Below are positions 10,905 to 23,476 of a stretch of 64,000 bases of DNA, one piece after another; position 1 is the stretch's first letter, and every line of letters begins with the position of its first letter. Source of the stretch: Schizophyllum amplum (lineage: Eukaryota; Basidiomycota; Agaricomycetes; Agaricales; Schizophyllaceae); assembly GCA_007026445.1 (NCBI GenBank), contig VDMD01000041.1, positions 186,001 through 250,000 on the forward strand, written 5' to 3'. A program made the position numbers and the translations under genes. The notes under the pieces were generated by a model that saw nothing but the letters and a program-made list of their open reading frames with translations, was not told the origin of the DNA and did not search any database.

Positions 10905-12160
10905 TTAAGTCGTGTTGTCGATATCGATATCGCCCTCGACGCCGTATAGCTGAAAGTGATCCTGCTCTCTCCGTCCGTCGTCGTGGTACAGCATCCGTGG
11001 CAGGTGCGCGCCTTCTGCAAGCAGGGGCGAAGGCCAGTACATCAGGTAAGATATCGTCGCGAAGCCTATGCCTAGCAAGGAGCCGACGATGATGTCTTCT
11101 TTGTGGTGGCGCTGTGCGCCGCTGTGTTAGAAGAAATTGCTTTTTAAACAAAGGAGATTGCGCACGTAGTCTTCGAGGCGGCTGATAGCTACCCAAGTGG
11201 CCCAGATGAGGGGCAGCATCGCGAGGAAGAACCTCAGCATGTGGCTGGACAGTACGCTCATTGCGGGTGGAGGTCCGGTAAAGCACCACGCGCCGGTCTG
11301 ACCTGCTATCCAAAGCGAGAGTAACATCATCCCACTGAACGCACTGTATCGACGCATACATTAGCTGCAGGTTTCTAGCCTTTCACTGACTACTTACGTG
11401 GATGAGTGACCTGAAGGGAAAGACTTCCGACCTTCCTCAATTGCGGATAATTTTCTGCGCTAGTTAGAAACACAGAGCATTCGCCGTTGATGTAGGCTGA
11501 CCCTGTGCAAGCGGTTGCGACAGCATCCCACTGACAGCGGCTCATGAAGTCGGGGCGCAGGCGACCTGTTATTTGACTGAGTCAGACGAAAAGGCTGAGA
11601 ACTCACAAATCTCACCAACGAGGTGCTTGACAAATTCAGTGACGAACGCGGTCAACCCTCTGTGCTCCTCAGTGAAAAAGAAGGCGGCAGACAGATACAG
11701 GACTCACCTTGAGGATGCAAGGGCCAGCGTCCCATGGTGGATATCCATGAAGGACCGCCGCTTCAGCCCGACAGCAGCCATCATGCCTACAGGAAGGACG
11801 AAAGCGGTAAAGTGATTCGCCCAGCTTGGCACTCTGCAAATGGGGCCGTTATTCCAATCGCCCCACAGTAATCGTGTAGTTCAGCGCGTGCAGAATACAG
11901 ACTCACTGATTCTGATGATGACCATGAGATATTATGGGGTCGTCCGGCGAAAATTCTCGATGGTAGACGGGAAAGAGGCCAACAATGTAGGCTCCCGCCC
12001 AAAGACTGCCTACGACCATCCTGTGTAACACGTTGGGAGAAAGGTCTGAGTTAGAGAGCAGTCAATTTCACCAGTCCATGATATAGTCTCTGTGAAACCA
12101 GTCCAGTGCATCATAGCCGAATATATCACGAAGCTTTTGCACAATGAAAGCGCGGTCCAT
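10905..12160 (-). CDS. PAP2-family lipid phosphatase (DPP1/LPP1-like)
   Basis: The gene is split into about nine exons. All three PAP2 motifs are present: KHLVGRLRPDF (K-x6-RP), FPSGHSS (PSGH) and ISRLEDY/RHHKED (SR-x5-H), the last split by an intron. Hydrophobic segments (WMVVGSLWAGAYIVGLFPVY, FVLPVGMMAAVGL, MMLLSLWIAG, FFLAMLPLIWATW, DIIVGSLLGIGFATISYL) give the usual six-pass topology. Family members dephosphorylate phosphatidate, lysophosphatidate or diacylglycerol pyrophosphate in vacuolar or Golgi membranes. Start at 12160 (MDRAFIVQKLRDIFGYDALD); the stop is at 10905-10907. It is divergent from DNMT5 with only about 160 bp between the ATGs. Confidence 0.88.
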
Positions 12161-12321
12161 GGGTGTCGGGCACGTGAAGGTTTGAGATAACGAGCGTGGG
12201 AAACAACTGCGCTCGCGATGCGTGACAGTTTTGTGACGGGTCGCGTCGCGCCTAGTCGGATAGTAGTCGCGCTCTTACCCAGCTCTTGCCATCATCCCAT
12301 TCGCCGGCTGGCTTTGTCGTT

Positions 12322-15300
12322 ATGGCGCCAAAGCAGAAACAAAAGAGCCTTATGGCCTTTGGCTTCGCCCCTCCTAAGAAGGCAGCCAAGGACGACTCTT
12401 CCGACGTCGACATGGCAGACGCGCCGCGCGCCGCCCCGAAGAAGAGGATAGCGAAAAACAGTGGCCCCACGTCGAAGGTGAAGGCGAGGCCGAAGCCGAA
12501 GCCGAAGAAAGCGGCTCCTGAGCCGGAGCCGTCTGACGACGAAACCAAGAACGCGGGTTCTGACGAGGAGGAGGCGGCTCAGTCAGACGACGACTTCCGA
12601 CCGGCGCAAGACTCTGACGAAGAAGAGGAAGACGCGGACCAGGTGGAGGACGAAGCCGTATCCGATGCCGACGAGGGCGCAGATGACGAAGAAGCGGATG
12701 ACGAGGGCGCGGACGACGAGGACATCGTCCCGGAGCCAGCAGCGAAGAAGGCTAAAGGGGCGAAGGGAGTCAAGAAGGATAGAGATATCGCCAACCTCCC
12801 TCCTATTCACGAGATTACCGACATCTTCTCTGATCTCGTGCGTCGCGCACCGGCTCTCGAAGCATTCGCAAAACACATCTCCGGCCGCAAGCTGCGCGTC
12901 GCCACTATGTGTTCGGGCACAGAGTCACCATTGCTAGCACTGGACCTCGCCAAGACATACATCAAGGAACACTACGACGTCGAGCTGGAAGTCGAACACG
13001 TCTTCTCATGCGAAATTGAGCCCTTCAAGCAGGGCTATATCGAGCGCAACTTCATGCCCGCTCTTCTCTTCCGGGACGTCTGTGAGCTCGGCGACGATGA
13101 AGCGTGCGTGTTTTATCGGGGTTTTCCCGAATGGTACTGATATTGCTGCAGTCATACCGCCTTCGGGTCCCTTTGCCCCGTGCCCGGCGATGTTGACCTC
13201 CTTGTGGCTGGCACGTCTTGCGTCGACTTCTCCAACCTGAACAACCAAAAACAGGACATCGACGGTGCAGGTGAATCGGCACGCACCTTTCGCGGCATGA
13301 TGGCTTGGATACAGAACCACCGTCCGCCCATTGTCGTCATGGAGAATGTCTGCACTGCGCCTTGGGAAGAGGTCAAGGCCTATTTCGAGCAGAAAGGCTA
13401 CAGCGCGACGTTCAAGCGTTTCGACACCAAGCACCACTATATTCCCCACACTCGCGTGCGTGGCTATCTCGTCGCGGTCGACCAGAAGAAGTCCGACATC
13501 CCCGCGCAATGGCTGCAGTCCGTGGCCGACCTTCAGCGGCATGCTTCCTCGCCCATCGACGCGTTCCTTCTTCCATCCGACGACCCTCGCATATATCAAT
13601 CACGCCAGAAGCTTGTCCAAGAGGCGTACAATGCGCCAGAGAAGAAGTCATCCTCACGGACGGACTGGGGCCGTTGTGAATCGCGTCATGCTCGCGCCAG
13701 ACTCGAGGAGAAGCTCGGGAACAAGCGCCCCATGACGAACTGGGAGAATGGTATGGCTCCTGCTTATCTTACGCTTCAGCATATCTGATGTTGCCATCAA
13801 GGTGGTACATGCAAGCTCCCCGAATATGCTTGGAACGACTGGGGAGCAGCCCAAGTCGAGCGTGTATGGGACTTGATGGACATTACCTTGCTGCGAATGG
13901 CCAAGAACAACGTCGACCCGAGCTATAAGACGTGAGTCTATATCTCTTGCAACTCATAGCGCTTGCTCATTCTCGCAGGCATGTATGGAATCTGTCCCAG
14001 AACGTGGACCGCACCACGGGCAGCAATGCGGTGGGTATATGCCCTTGTCTCACGCCGAACATGATCGCGTACATCACCAATCGTGGAGGCCCACTAGTGG
14101 GTAGGGAGGCTTTGTCGCTGCAGGGTCTGCCTGTCGACAAGCTGCTTCTCACGCGTGAAAGCGAAGACCAACTGGCCGACCTTGCCGGCAACGCAATGTC
14201 GTCGACTGTCGTAGGAACGTGCATCATCGCAGCCCTCACACGTGGCATGAAGCTCTTGAAGGCCGGCGATGCGACTCAGTCATACGAGAAGCAGAAAGAC
14301 CTCGTGGACGAAGACGACGAGGATACTGCCGCGCAAGAAGTAGCAAAGGATCTGGCCACTCGCTCCGAGGACCACATCGTCGGCGACGACAACCTGGTGT
14401 TCCGCACACTTGATCTCTCACCCACGCAGGCGATTGCCCTCCCCGAGTTGCTCTCCTTGGCTGAACGCAGCCGCCGCCTTTGTGTATGTGAAGGCAGGGT
14501 TGACCGGACCACTAGCCCCATTTTACAATGCGCGGACTGCCAGACTACTATTTGCGCACGTTGCAGCCGCGTCGGGGAGCACCGCGACCTCACTACGTTG
14601 GACTTCACGTCGGAACCGCGACTCTCTCCCGTAGAGCAAGCCCGGATGCTGAAGGCGTCGCTTCCGATGTGTATCCGGGTGTCCGGCGTCAGCGCTGACT
14701 CTCTCGACTCCCTTCGGCCCCAGGACGGTGTTGGTATGACCGACGAGATCTGGGACAAGTGGCGAGACGCCGTTCTTCGCGCAACTTCGTCGGACATTCA
14801 CTTCGTCGAGGTGAAGCGCCAGGAGATTTGGAGTGCCGTCTATGCCTCGCCAGGTGCCACTCTGGAGCTACTCATACAGCAGGGACGGCCGGAGTGGAGA
14901 CTCTACGCCAAGGCTGAACCTGAGGAGCTCAGCCAATCCGAGATACGCCGGGTCCTGTCGACAGCCGTCGGTCGCCAGAGCTGTGCCACTGACGACCTTA
15001 TGTCAGGCCGCTTCGAATTTGCGCTCCCTAATCACCGCGAGTTCACCATACGCATTGTAGCGTCCGGAGAGAAAGTCCCTTCCTGGCGCAACCGCCTCGG
15101 ACTGGAGGACTATAAGGAGGACTTCGTTTACTCCCACCTAACTATCAGTGTCTCTGACGAAGATCGCGCTTTCCTTGACTGCGATATCTCCGGCGTATAT
15201 GACTTGTACGACAAGTGCGGCACGGCGAATGGAGCGCTTCACAAGAGGCGCAGCGACGACCCTGCTGCGCCGCCGCTGTACATGCTGTACGACCCGGACC

Positions 15301-18300
15301 GCGTCTTCGACAAGCTGGACAGCTTTGTCTTCTCTTTCAGCAAGCGGCGATACGAGTACGGCGAGACTCGTCCTATTGTGTGCAGGGTGGACCCGAGCTG
15401 GGACCTTCCGAGGGACGAGAACGAAAGCGAGGCACGCTGTCGTTTGTCATGTCAGTGGACGCCAGTTGCCTCTGTTGGCCTCAAGGTACCGCACGATAAT
15501 GACCATGATCTTTTCTCTCGCTAACATCAACTCCAGGCATCGATTATCCCGGATGCCAAGTTCGGCACTCCCGCGCATGCGTTATACGACTCGTTGGGCG
15601 AGAATGCATGCTCTAGTGCGACTGCGTTGCTGTCTTGCGTTATCCCTTTGCCCAGCCAGTCGGCCGTGCACTGGCCGGAGGGTGATTGGCACACCGTCGA
15701 CAAGATCCACGAAAGGAGCGTATTCAAGCAGCTAGCGTGGATCTTCGAGCGCAGTCGTGCCGAAGATGTTGTCTTCAACCAGTGGCACGACGTCGCGTGC
15801 GGCGACGCTGAGCGCTGTGAGCGCTGTGCGCCGAGGACACCTGCTATCCGATGGGTGCAAGCGGCCAAGAAGAAGAAGATGGTAGCCATCGAGGACGCAT
15901 CTGAAGCCGGCGATTACGAGCGTCGACTCAAGCGTCGGCCGAGCCCTTTCGTTACGCAGTGGAAACAGGACGACAATGGAACGGGACAAATCAGGGTTGC
16001 CATCAACCTCCCTTCGCTGCTACATCGCGCGCAGTCGCGTCTTCCTCCGACTCCGCTCGAAACCTCGCCTGTTCAGCTGTCATGGCGGATCGACACGAAC
16101 TACATCCCGGCCCTAACGAGCCGCCTGCCTAAATTCACCCTGAAGAGCAACAAACAGGACGAGGAGCATAAGCAACCGCCGCACTTTAAGATCAACCTTC
16201 GCAAGGAGCAGCTCCGTTCGCTGACGTGGATGATTGAGCAAGAGTCGGCCGACGCCAAATCGTTCTCAGAAGAGGAGATATCCGAGGCCATTCTCGAGCC
16301 CTTGCGGTGGCGTGCCGAGGCCCGAGCAGTGCGAGAGGTCAAGGTCCTGGGCGGCGTTCTCGCTGACGCGGTCGGGTACGGCAAGACGGCTATCATGTTG
16401 GCCCTCATCGACTGTATGAAGAAGAAGGTCAACAAGGAGCACGAGAAGGCGGAGGACATTCCGGGCAAGATATCCATCAGCGCTACCTACGTGACAGTTC
16501 CGCCCCATCTCATCCGCCAATGGGAGTCGGAAACGAAGAAGTTCACGGGGAACACTCTCAACGTCATGGTTTTATCGTCGCACGCCAGTATAAACTCCAA
16601 GACCATCGAGGACTACGAAGACGCCGATTTGATCATCGCGGCCTCGAATCTCTTCAAGAGTGACAACTACTTGGATAACATCGCCGCCATCGCGGGTTGT
16701 GGCAGTTTTCCTTCCAGCGAGGGTCGCTACTTCGACGCCCATCTGTCCCGGTCCTTGGACGCCCTGAAGAAGAAGACGGAAATCCTCAAGACCGAGGGGT
16801 CAGCCGCTTTGTTGGCGAGTATGAGGGCTGACCAGAAGCGGAGTGAGTTCCTTTCCCCATATCGCTCATTGAATTGTGAACTAAATCCCGTACAGTGCAC
16901 GACGAGGAGCTTGCCGCCGCAGCCGCCAATATTATCCCTTCCAAGCGTCTGAAAGGCAAGAAACTGCGCGACGCTACCGAGAAGGTGGATACTGAGGCGC
17001 ACAAGGTGGACGTTGAGGCGAGCAGCACAGTCGTGAGCAGTGCAGCAACCAGTCCGGCGCCCTCCCCTTCCGTCAGTTCATCATCGTCCGTCACTGTTGA
17101 AGTCGTCATCTCGAGACGTCCTGATCTCACCGGCTTCAAGCATATCGACGATGAAGATGAAGAAGAGGCTCCGAGCCGCGTCGTCGGCGTAAGACGCGCT
17201 GCGAAGAAGGCGATCGTCGTATCGGACGACGACAGCGATGCAAAGCCCACGAAGCGTCCGGCAACGAAGGCGAAGGCAAAGCAGACGAAGAAGCGGGCGC
17301 GGGACTCTGATGACGATTTCAAGATGGCCTCCGAACATGACGAGCCTGAGGAGACGCCGGAGCCGGACTCTGAGGAGAGCGAGCCGCCGGCGAAGAAGCG
17401 GAAAGGTGCTGCCAAACCGAAAGCCTCGCGTAAAGCAGCGTCAACATCCGGCAGTTCCACGGCGGCCTCTTCGGATAAGGAGGTCGATGCTCCTAAGAAG
17501 AAGGGTACGAAGCGCAAGGCCACCGCTATGGAGAAACCAGCGAAGAAGAAGCCTAACCGCACCGACACCGACCCTTGGAAGCTCGGGTCGCCGCAGGTCA
17601 GGAAGGATTGGAAGCAGATGAAAGCGCCGCCGCTGGAGATGTTCCACTTCGCTCGCAAAGTCATCGATGAGTACACGTACTTGGACGGCAAGGTACTCTC
17701 GCTGGTGACCAAGCTGGAGCGAAGCGAATCTGGGTTCTCTCCGGCACGCCCCCCGTCCATAATTTCGCCGCTCTCAAGACGATCTCCAACTTCCTCAATA
17801 TCCACTTAGGCGTCGACGATGTCGGCGAAGGCAACGCGAAGACAACAGCCGAGCTCAAGAGGCGGGCCAGGGACCAGACAGGTTTGTGAACTAGTTTCCA
17901 CAATCGATGTTGCTGCTGACACTGCTATGCAAGCCGCCGAGAATTTCCACTCCTTCCGGGAGGTCCACAGTCTTGAGTGGCACGCGCACCGCCACGAACT
18001 TGGACAGTTATTCTTGGATCAGTTCGTCAGACAGGTACGCATGAAATCATGAATGTTCATACATTACTGATTCGTTGCAGAATGTGGCGGAGATCGACGA
18101 GATTCCATGGGAGAACAAGATGCGCCATGTCCGGCTTCCCGCCGCAGAGTATGCTTGCTACCTCGAGCTGGAACACTACCTGCTTGCCGTCGAGATGCAG
18201 GTGAAGAAGGGAAGGAAGTCGGAGAGCGATCGCGAGAAACGGTTGGCTAAAGCTCTGGGCGAAAGCCAGTACGTTGCAGTCATCTTGTCGATCTCGTTCA

Positions 18301-19586
18301 TGGTCTGACGGCTTTACAGAGATGCCAAAGAAGCACTACTCAAGCGCTGCTCGCACTTCGATCTCGAGCTGAAGCAGATCAATGCTATCACGGCCTGCGA
18401 TGCCATAGTGCAGGAGCGTGAGAGACAGCGAGACCTAAATGTGGAGGAGTTGCGACAGGCCGTCAAGGTGCGCGCGAATGAGGAGCGTCAAATCTGGAAG
18501 GCTATCCCACAGGCGCCGGAGTCGCTCTTCCACGAATGGGTTCGCGTCATGCACACCGAAGGTGTGGAGGACAAGGAGGCGACCATGATCATTCGCGATA
18601 TCCTGACGGATCTCGACGTCGGAACCCGGCCCAGGCCAGCTAAGGACACTGGGGACAAGCTGCCAGAGAAGGACAAAGAGCGCATCTGGGAGCATCGCGA
18701 GGCCACTCATGAAGTCCGCAAGCTTGTGAAGGAGCTGGTCGGCCGTCTGCGAGCGCTAAGGTTCTTCACTCTTGTGCGCGACTTCCAGCAGGAGCGAGAG
18801 GAGCCGATGTTGATCAGCTGCCGGGCCTGTGGGCGGAAGGACGTGCCAAAGGAGGAAGCTGCGCTGTTCTCGTCTTGCGGACATGTGGGGTGTTATGAAT
18901 GCCTGAAGCAGTGCGCCGCCAATGAGGCATGCGTGGAAGCGAAGGATGGCTGCAGAGCTATTGCACGCAAGATCAACATCGTGCAGGCCAAGGTCCTCGG
19001 TGTCGATACGGCACGGGATGGCAAGGGGCGCCACTATGGTCGGAAGCTCGAAGATGTCATCAAGCTAATCAAGTGCGTACATCTCATTCCTTACGCGCGT
19101 ATTTCCTCGTTGACACTATCTATCAGGAGCCTGGCCGAGAAGGAGCGCGTTCTCCTGTTCGTGCAGTTCCCGGACCTCACCAAGAAGGTCTCGGAGGCGC
19201 TTGAGCACCACAAGGTCCCGCACCTCGAGATCAAGGGCAGCGCGACCGCTCGTAGCAACGCGCTCGACAAGTTCCAGAACAAGAGCAACGAGCGCGTCCT
19301 GCTGCTCAACGTCCGCGACGAGAGCGCTAGCGGGGCGAACCTGACATGCGCGAACCACGCGATCTTCCTGTCCCCTCTTCACGCGCCGACGCGAGAGCTA
19401 TACCAGGCATGGGAGACGCAGGCGGTGGGGCGCGTTGTGCGTTACGGGCAGTCGAAGCCTGTCCAGATACACCGGTTCATCACAAGCGACACGATTGACG
19501 AGTCAATCTTTAAGGAGCAGCATGCCGATTTGGCGCAGGAGGGCAAGGGCATCGAGGATGTGACACGCGCGATGGAAGTGGACTGA
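12322..19586 (+). CDS. DNMT5: DNMT5-type cytosine DNA methyltransferase fused to RING and SNF2 ATPase
   Basis: Order of parts: a basic/acidic disordered N-terminus; a C5 methyltransferase domain with SAM motif CSGTESP, catalytic VAGTSCVDFS (Cys about residue 284), ENV motif and C-terminal LQGLP...LAGNAMSS; a Cys-rich CVCEG...CADCQTTICARC patch; an SNF2 ATPase with Walker A ADAVGYGKT and VIDEYTYL in place of DEAH; WVLSGTPP; a RING finger (CRACGRKD...CGHVGCYEC); and helicase C with GRVVRYGQS. This is DNMT5, which in Cryptococcus is an ATP-dependent CpG maintenance methylase. Exons include 12322-13103, 13152-13750, 13802-13931, 13979-15485, 15537-16842 and 16896 onward. The frame breaks at about 17722-17733 between KLERS and RIWVLSGTPP. 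No chromodomain is seen. Start chosen at MAPKQKQK; an in-frame ATG lies at 12286. Confidence 0.93.
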
Positions 19587-19863
19587 CTCAACGCGTCGGA
19601 GTGAATTCTAGAACATATTATCTAGCGTCGCTCATCCGTGCACTATATGTCTTACATAGAGGCTTGATGCTATTAGAACCGGTCTACGCGTACCCTGCAG
19701 AGGAATGCAGCCTTAGCTTCATGCCTGAATCCTGATGCATGATGAAGCGCAGCTGCTGGACTTCCGGACTTCCGGACCGAAATGCATCTCGTCACGAGGC
19801 TGCGCACGCCTGTCCAACGCTCGTCTCTCGTTTCCATCTGGCTGCCGCTGAATTGTGGAATGC

Positions 19864-20717
19864 CATGACCTTGCCTTCTAAAATGAGCTACGGAAATCCT
19901 CTCATCAGTGTAGGTGCTGTCGACCGACTGGTTTTGCAATCATCTTACAGCATCACAGGCCTTGCGACCCACGCAGGCTATCGTCAGCATACTTTGCGAA
20001 CATGTCCTTGCGATGATACGGTCGATGTCTCAATCCTTGAGAGACACGGACAAGGCGAAGCCCGCCATATCTCTCCGTCCGGCCGTGGAATCCGGGGTCT
20101 CTGCGCTCATCGAGTATGTTGAACGAATAGCGCTGCTCTTGGAGACGTTTAGAGAAATCTTCGGCGCTGTCTCGACCGCTGTGACCACCAAGGACGTCGC
20201 TCTGGACACGCATCTGCACAACATCTCAGGGGAGTACGACGTCTTCTCGCGCCGCGTCGAATCAGCTCGCCTCTGTTCGGCTGCGACGCTCAAGGCCCTG
20301 GATCTATACGAGCACGCAGTGATGAAAGCTCTTGCGTACGATCCAATCACCCATTTCCTCGTTTTCTACATCTTCTCTCCCATTGTCTATCACTGGAACA
20401 TGGCAAAATACGTCAGCGAATGCGAGCACGCCTTGCGTGTGATTCCATCACAGATGAACACCATACGATACCTTATTCGCGAGGATCAGCGGTCTATTCG
20501 CGAGCTCGAGAGCGCCTTGAACGAAATGCGGGACCGCTTCAAGGTTTCAGGTCTCGAGCACGTCCGCGGCCTCCCAGATGATGCTCGTTCGCAAGTTGCG
20601 TCCGTCATCACACGAGCGGCGGGCAAGCTCTGGGGAGACGGACAGACGTTACGACTACACATGCAGCTGGCTGCAGAAGATCGGGAATTTCGCTGTTGGG
20701 GAAGCGGTAAGTTATGA
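19864..20717 (+). CDS. Orphan helical protein, function unknown
   Basis: An ATG at 19864 (MTLPSKMSYGNPLI) joins through a short intron (GTGTAG...TTACAG, ending about 19951) to a long frame beginning TSQALRPTQAIVSILCEHVL. The product is mostly helical, with heptad-like stretches (ALIEYVERIALLLETFREI, RSIRELESALNEMRDRF) and one hydrophobic segment (ITHFLVFYIFSPIVYHW) that could be membrane-associated. A GTAAGT at 20707 may splice to about 20757 and give a slightly different C-terminus. I recognise no domain. It lies directly downstream of DNMT5 next to other orphan genes, which marks 19.8-23.5 kb as accessory DNA. Confidence 0.5.
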
Positions 20718-21053
20718 TCCCCTTAAGAACGGGCGATTGCTGACACAGCTCTTCAGCGTGAAAACCGACGGCGCCGGCTTTTGAGCACAGGTTCGCGCGC
20801 TTTATTCCTACAGACCGACGTGTTACGAAGACATTATTCAGTACCAGCTAGTCATAGTGGCGCTTAAAATGTCGGCCTCACGTCCCAAGATACTTGCACA
20901 TCTTATTATTTAAGCGAAGACGTTGATTACGACTCGGCTTCCTACAGTATGTCGCTTGTAAAATCCCAAGCCTCATATCGCAAATTTAAATACAATGGCA
21001 AGGAGGTACCACAGTGCCTTACACTGGCATAGAATAGAGCGCACTCCTGAGGT

Positions 21054-22966
21054 CTACGTATGACTACCGCCCGTTCTGGCGCGTCCTGGGAGGACTCGAG
21101 GAAGTTCCACATACTCAACGGCCGTGCCGGGCGCCTGGCAAAATTCTGTGTCAGTTACGATTGATCGGAGCAGATTGATCAGTCTAAGGACCTCAGTCTA
21201 CTTACCTGATTTTCATCAACGGCGGTGGTATTCTAGTCGCAATAAGTCCTACTCTCTCAGGATATGATTGAACTTGACTCACGCTCCCTTGGGCTAAAAG
21301 AAAGCTTCCAGTCATACGCACATCCGGATCAACAGGGAGCGACTTGGTCGTGATTCTGGAGAGCTTTGCCGTCGTCTTTGGCCCTAGGTCCCCGTGATGG
21401 GGCTTGCTGCGGTTCACGCATGCGATGAAGGCTTTCTTGATGGTGAGGTCTTCGGACAAAGGCGTAAACTATCAGAGCATAAATGAGTCGGTATACGGGG
21501 GCGCGACAGGCTTACTTTGCTATTGAAAGACTCATAGAAAAGGATGATGCGCCGAGCCTCGTCGTCGCTCAAGGTTCTTGCGCCCATCTCTGCCTGCATG
21601 ACAAGAAGCAGAACGGCATCTAACTCGACGTAGGCGACCAACAGGTATTCTGCTACCTCCTTGAACTCCGAGCCGGTAGGGGACGATGCTTTGATGGTCG
21701 CCAATCGTCCGTGTTCGGGGTCCCGGCCTGATAACAGGCCGGTAAGCGAATGTCATAGGACACTAGTGATACCACATACTATCAGCGTACTTGTCGATAG
21801 CCGCGCAGCCAGCTACACAAAGAGAGGCGATCGCTGCCGCTGGCACGGCGCCGAGGGCGTCATTTGCCTGAGCGACCGACGTCGCAACAATGGCCGCGAC
21901 CGTTAGGCAGCCGTGTATAGGATCGACGCGGCGCCAAAATTCCGATATGACCTTGCCCATCATGCCGTTGTGCGCCGGGAGATCCTGTGAGAGGCTGCTC
22001 AGCAACAGGGATGGAGATGTAACCAGTCACTGTACATACCTCGGGCAGTTCTGCGACAGTTTTCATCAAGGATAATGTGTGGGCGCACAGCAGATCCGCG
22101 TTCCTGCTCAAGCTTTCCACATTCAGTTCCTCGCTCGCTGTAGTAGTGTCAGACCGTATATTTCTACTGATAAAAAATAATGACAACGCACCCTGCGCCG
22201 AGAGCACAGACGGGGCGTCCCTCTTCAGAGAGGACCCGTGTGCTGTTTGCCCTCCTTCCCTTGAAGCCGTATCAACTGTACGAAGTGGTTAGGCGCTTTC
22301 ATACTGTCCATGAAAGTATATACCGTTTGCGCGCTGCAGCGCTTCCCGAATAGCGCGGCTAGCAGGCAGTGATTGCTTGAGCGTCTTTATGTAGCGCTCA
22401 GTCCTTGCGAGAACTCCTGTCGTTGCCTGAAGATAGTGGATATTCTCGACCAAGCTGCCGCAGTGCCATCAACATATTCCACCCCGCAATTGGAGCAGAA
22501 CTTCAACGCACTTCTTCAGGGAATAAAAGCGGGATGCGTCGATGCCGATCTGAGAGATAGTCTCAGTCAGCGTGGACAACAGGCTGTTGGCATTGAACTC
22601 TGGGGAAGAGCCCTTGTACAGCAACTCATCCACGTGCACCGCGGACGATGCAAGCGCGTGCGTGTTCGACATGTGGAGAAGTGCGGGTGAAAAGAAATGG
22701 CAGTCTATGCTTGCAAGGGTGCCATCGTCTTCCCTGCGAGCTTGCCCAGCGGTCGCTGGAAGAGGACGCGTCGCGGCGACGTCCGGCACAAGACAAGACC
22801 GGTCGATTCGACGATCTTGAGCAGGACATTCTGTACCGAACGTGTCCTCCATCGTCCGTGACTGGCCGCTGCGCTGGGGGATCGACGACTGGCTGCCTGA
22901 TAGCGATTCATGCAACGGCGAGACGTATGTTGGCAGAAGACTGTTGGTATGTTGTGGAGGCGACAT
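21054..22966 (-). CDS. Orphan protein A, paralogous to the gene at 39.4-40.9 kb
   Basis: Conserved blocks, each matched by the copy at 39.4 kb, run in order on the minus strand: LASIDCHFFSPALLHM, VHVDELLYKG, TERYIKTLKQSLPASR, ADLLCAHTLSLMKTV, FWRRVDPIHGCLTV, YLLVAYVELDAVLLLVM, RRIILFYESFNSK, FTPLSEDL and RITTKSLPVDPD. Introns separate most blocks. The middle, from DPIHGCLTV to ASLCVAGCAA, is hydrophobic. The last exon is read as APGTAVEYVELPRVLPG with a stop at 21054. The 5' end is uncertain; ATGs at 22966 and 22852 are candidates. I know no family with these motifs; a lineage-specific helical protein is the best description. Confidence 0.55.
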
Positions 22967-23072
22967 GGATGCGAACTGAGACGAAATGGCGCGTGGCAGG
23001 AGGCTGCATGTATGTGTACTTCCTGACACGCCCACATGTATGCAAGTAGATCCTAATCCGGACGTCAGGACA

Positions 23073-23476
23073 CTTGCTGTCGACTGCATTGCGGAGCTAG
23101 TGTCTGGCCGATGGACATGCGCAAGGCGTGCAGGCCCATAGTCAATTGGTCCCACTTGAGCGCGTCTTCGAAGGTGGCCTGCAGACACCATGCGGAGCTA
23201 CGAAGGCCACGCGTCAAAATGAGACATACCATTGAAGGTTGGCGACTCTGTACATAGACGAACACGTACCTCCTTCGAACGCCTAGTATGCGGCATGGAC
23301 TGCACGCGCTCGATGGACATCAGATAACCGGCCGACTGCGAAGAGCGGCTGACGAGGCCCTGCGTACCCAGTGTGTACCTCCATAGACCAGCTTGCCTTC
23401 CTTGACAGCATGAGTCGGGTCTCAAGACCTTATGTGGGCGTAGCGACGAGATGGGGCGAAATATGGTCGGTCTCAC
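23073..23476 (-). CDS. Small orphan ORF pair, possibly a two-exon gene
   Basis: A first frame (from 23476, MRPTIFRPISSLRPH... to MPHTRRSKE) ends at a good donor, GTACGTG, at about 23271. A second frame, SSAWCLQATFEDALKWDQLTMG to a stop at about 23073, follows a CGTAG acceptor. It could be a small gene of its own or the 5' part of the orphan at 21-23 kb. No domain is recognised. Confidence 0.25.
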
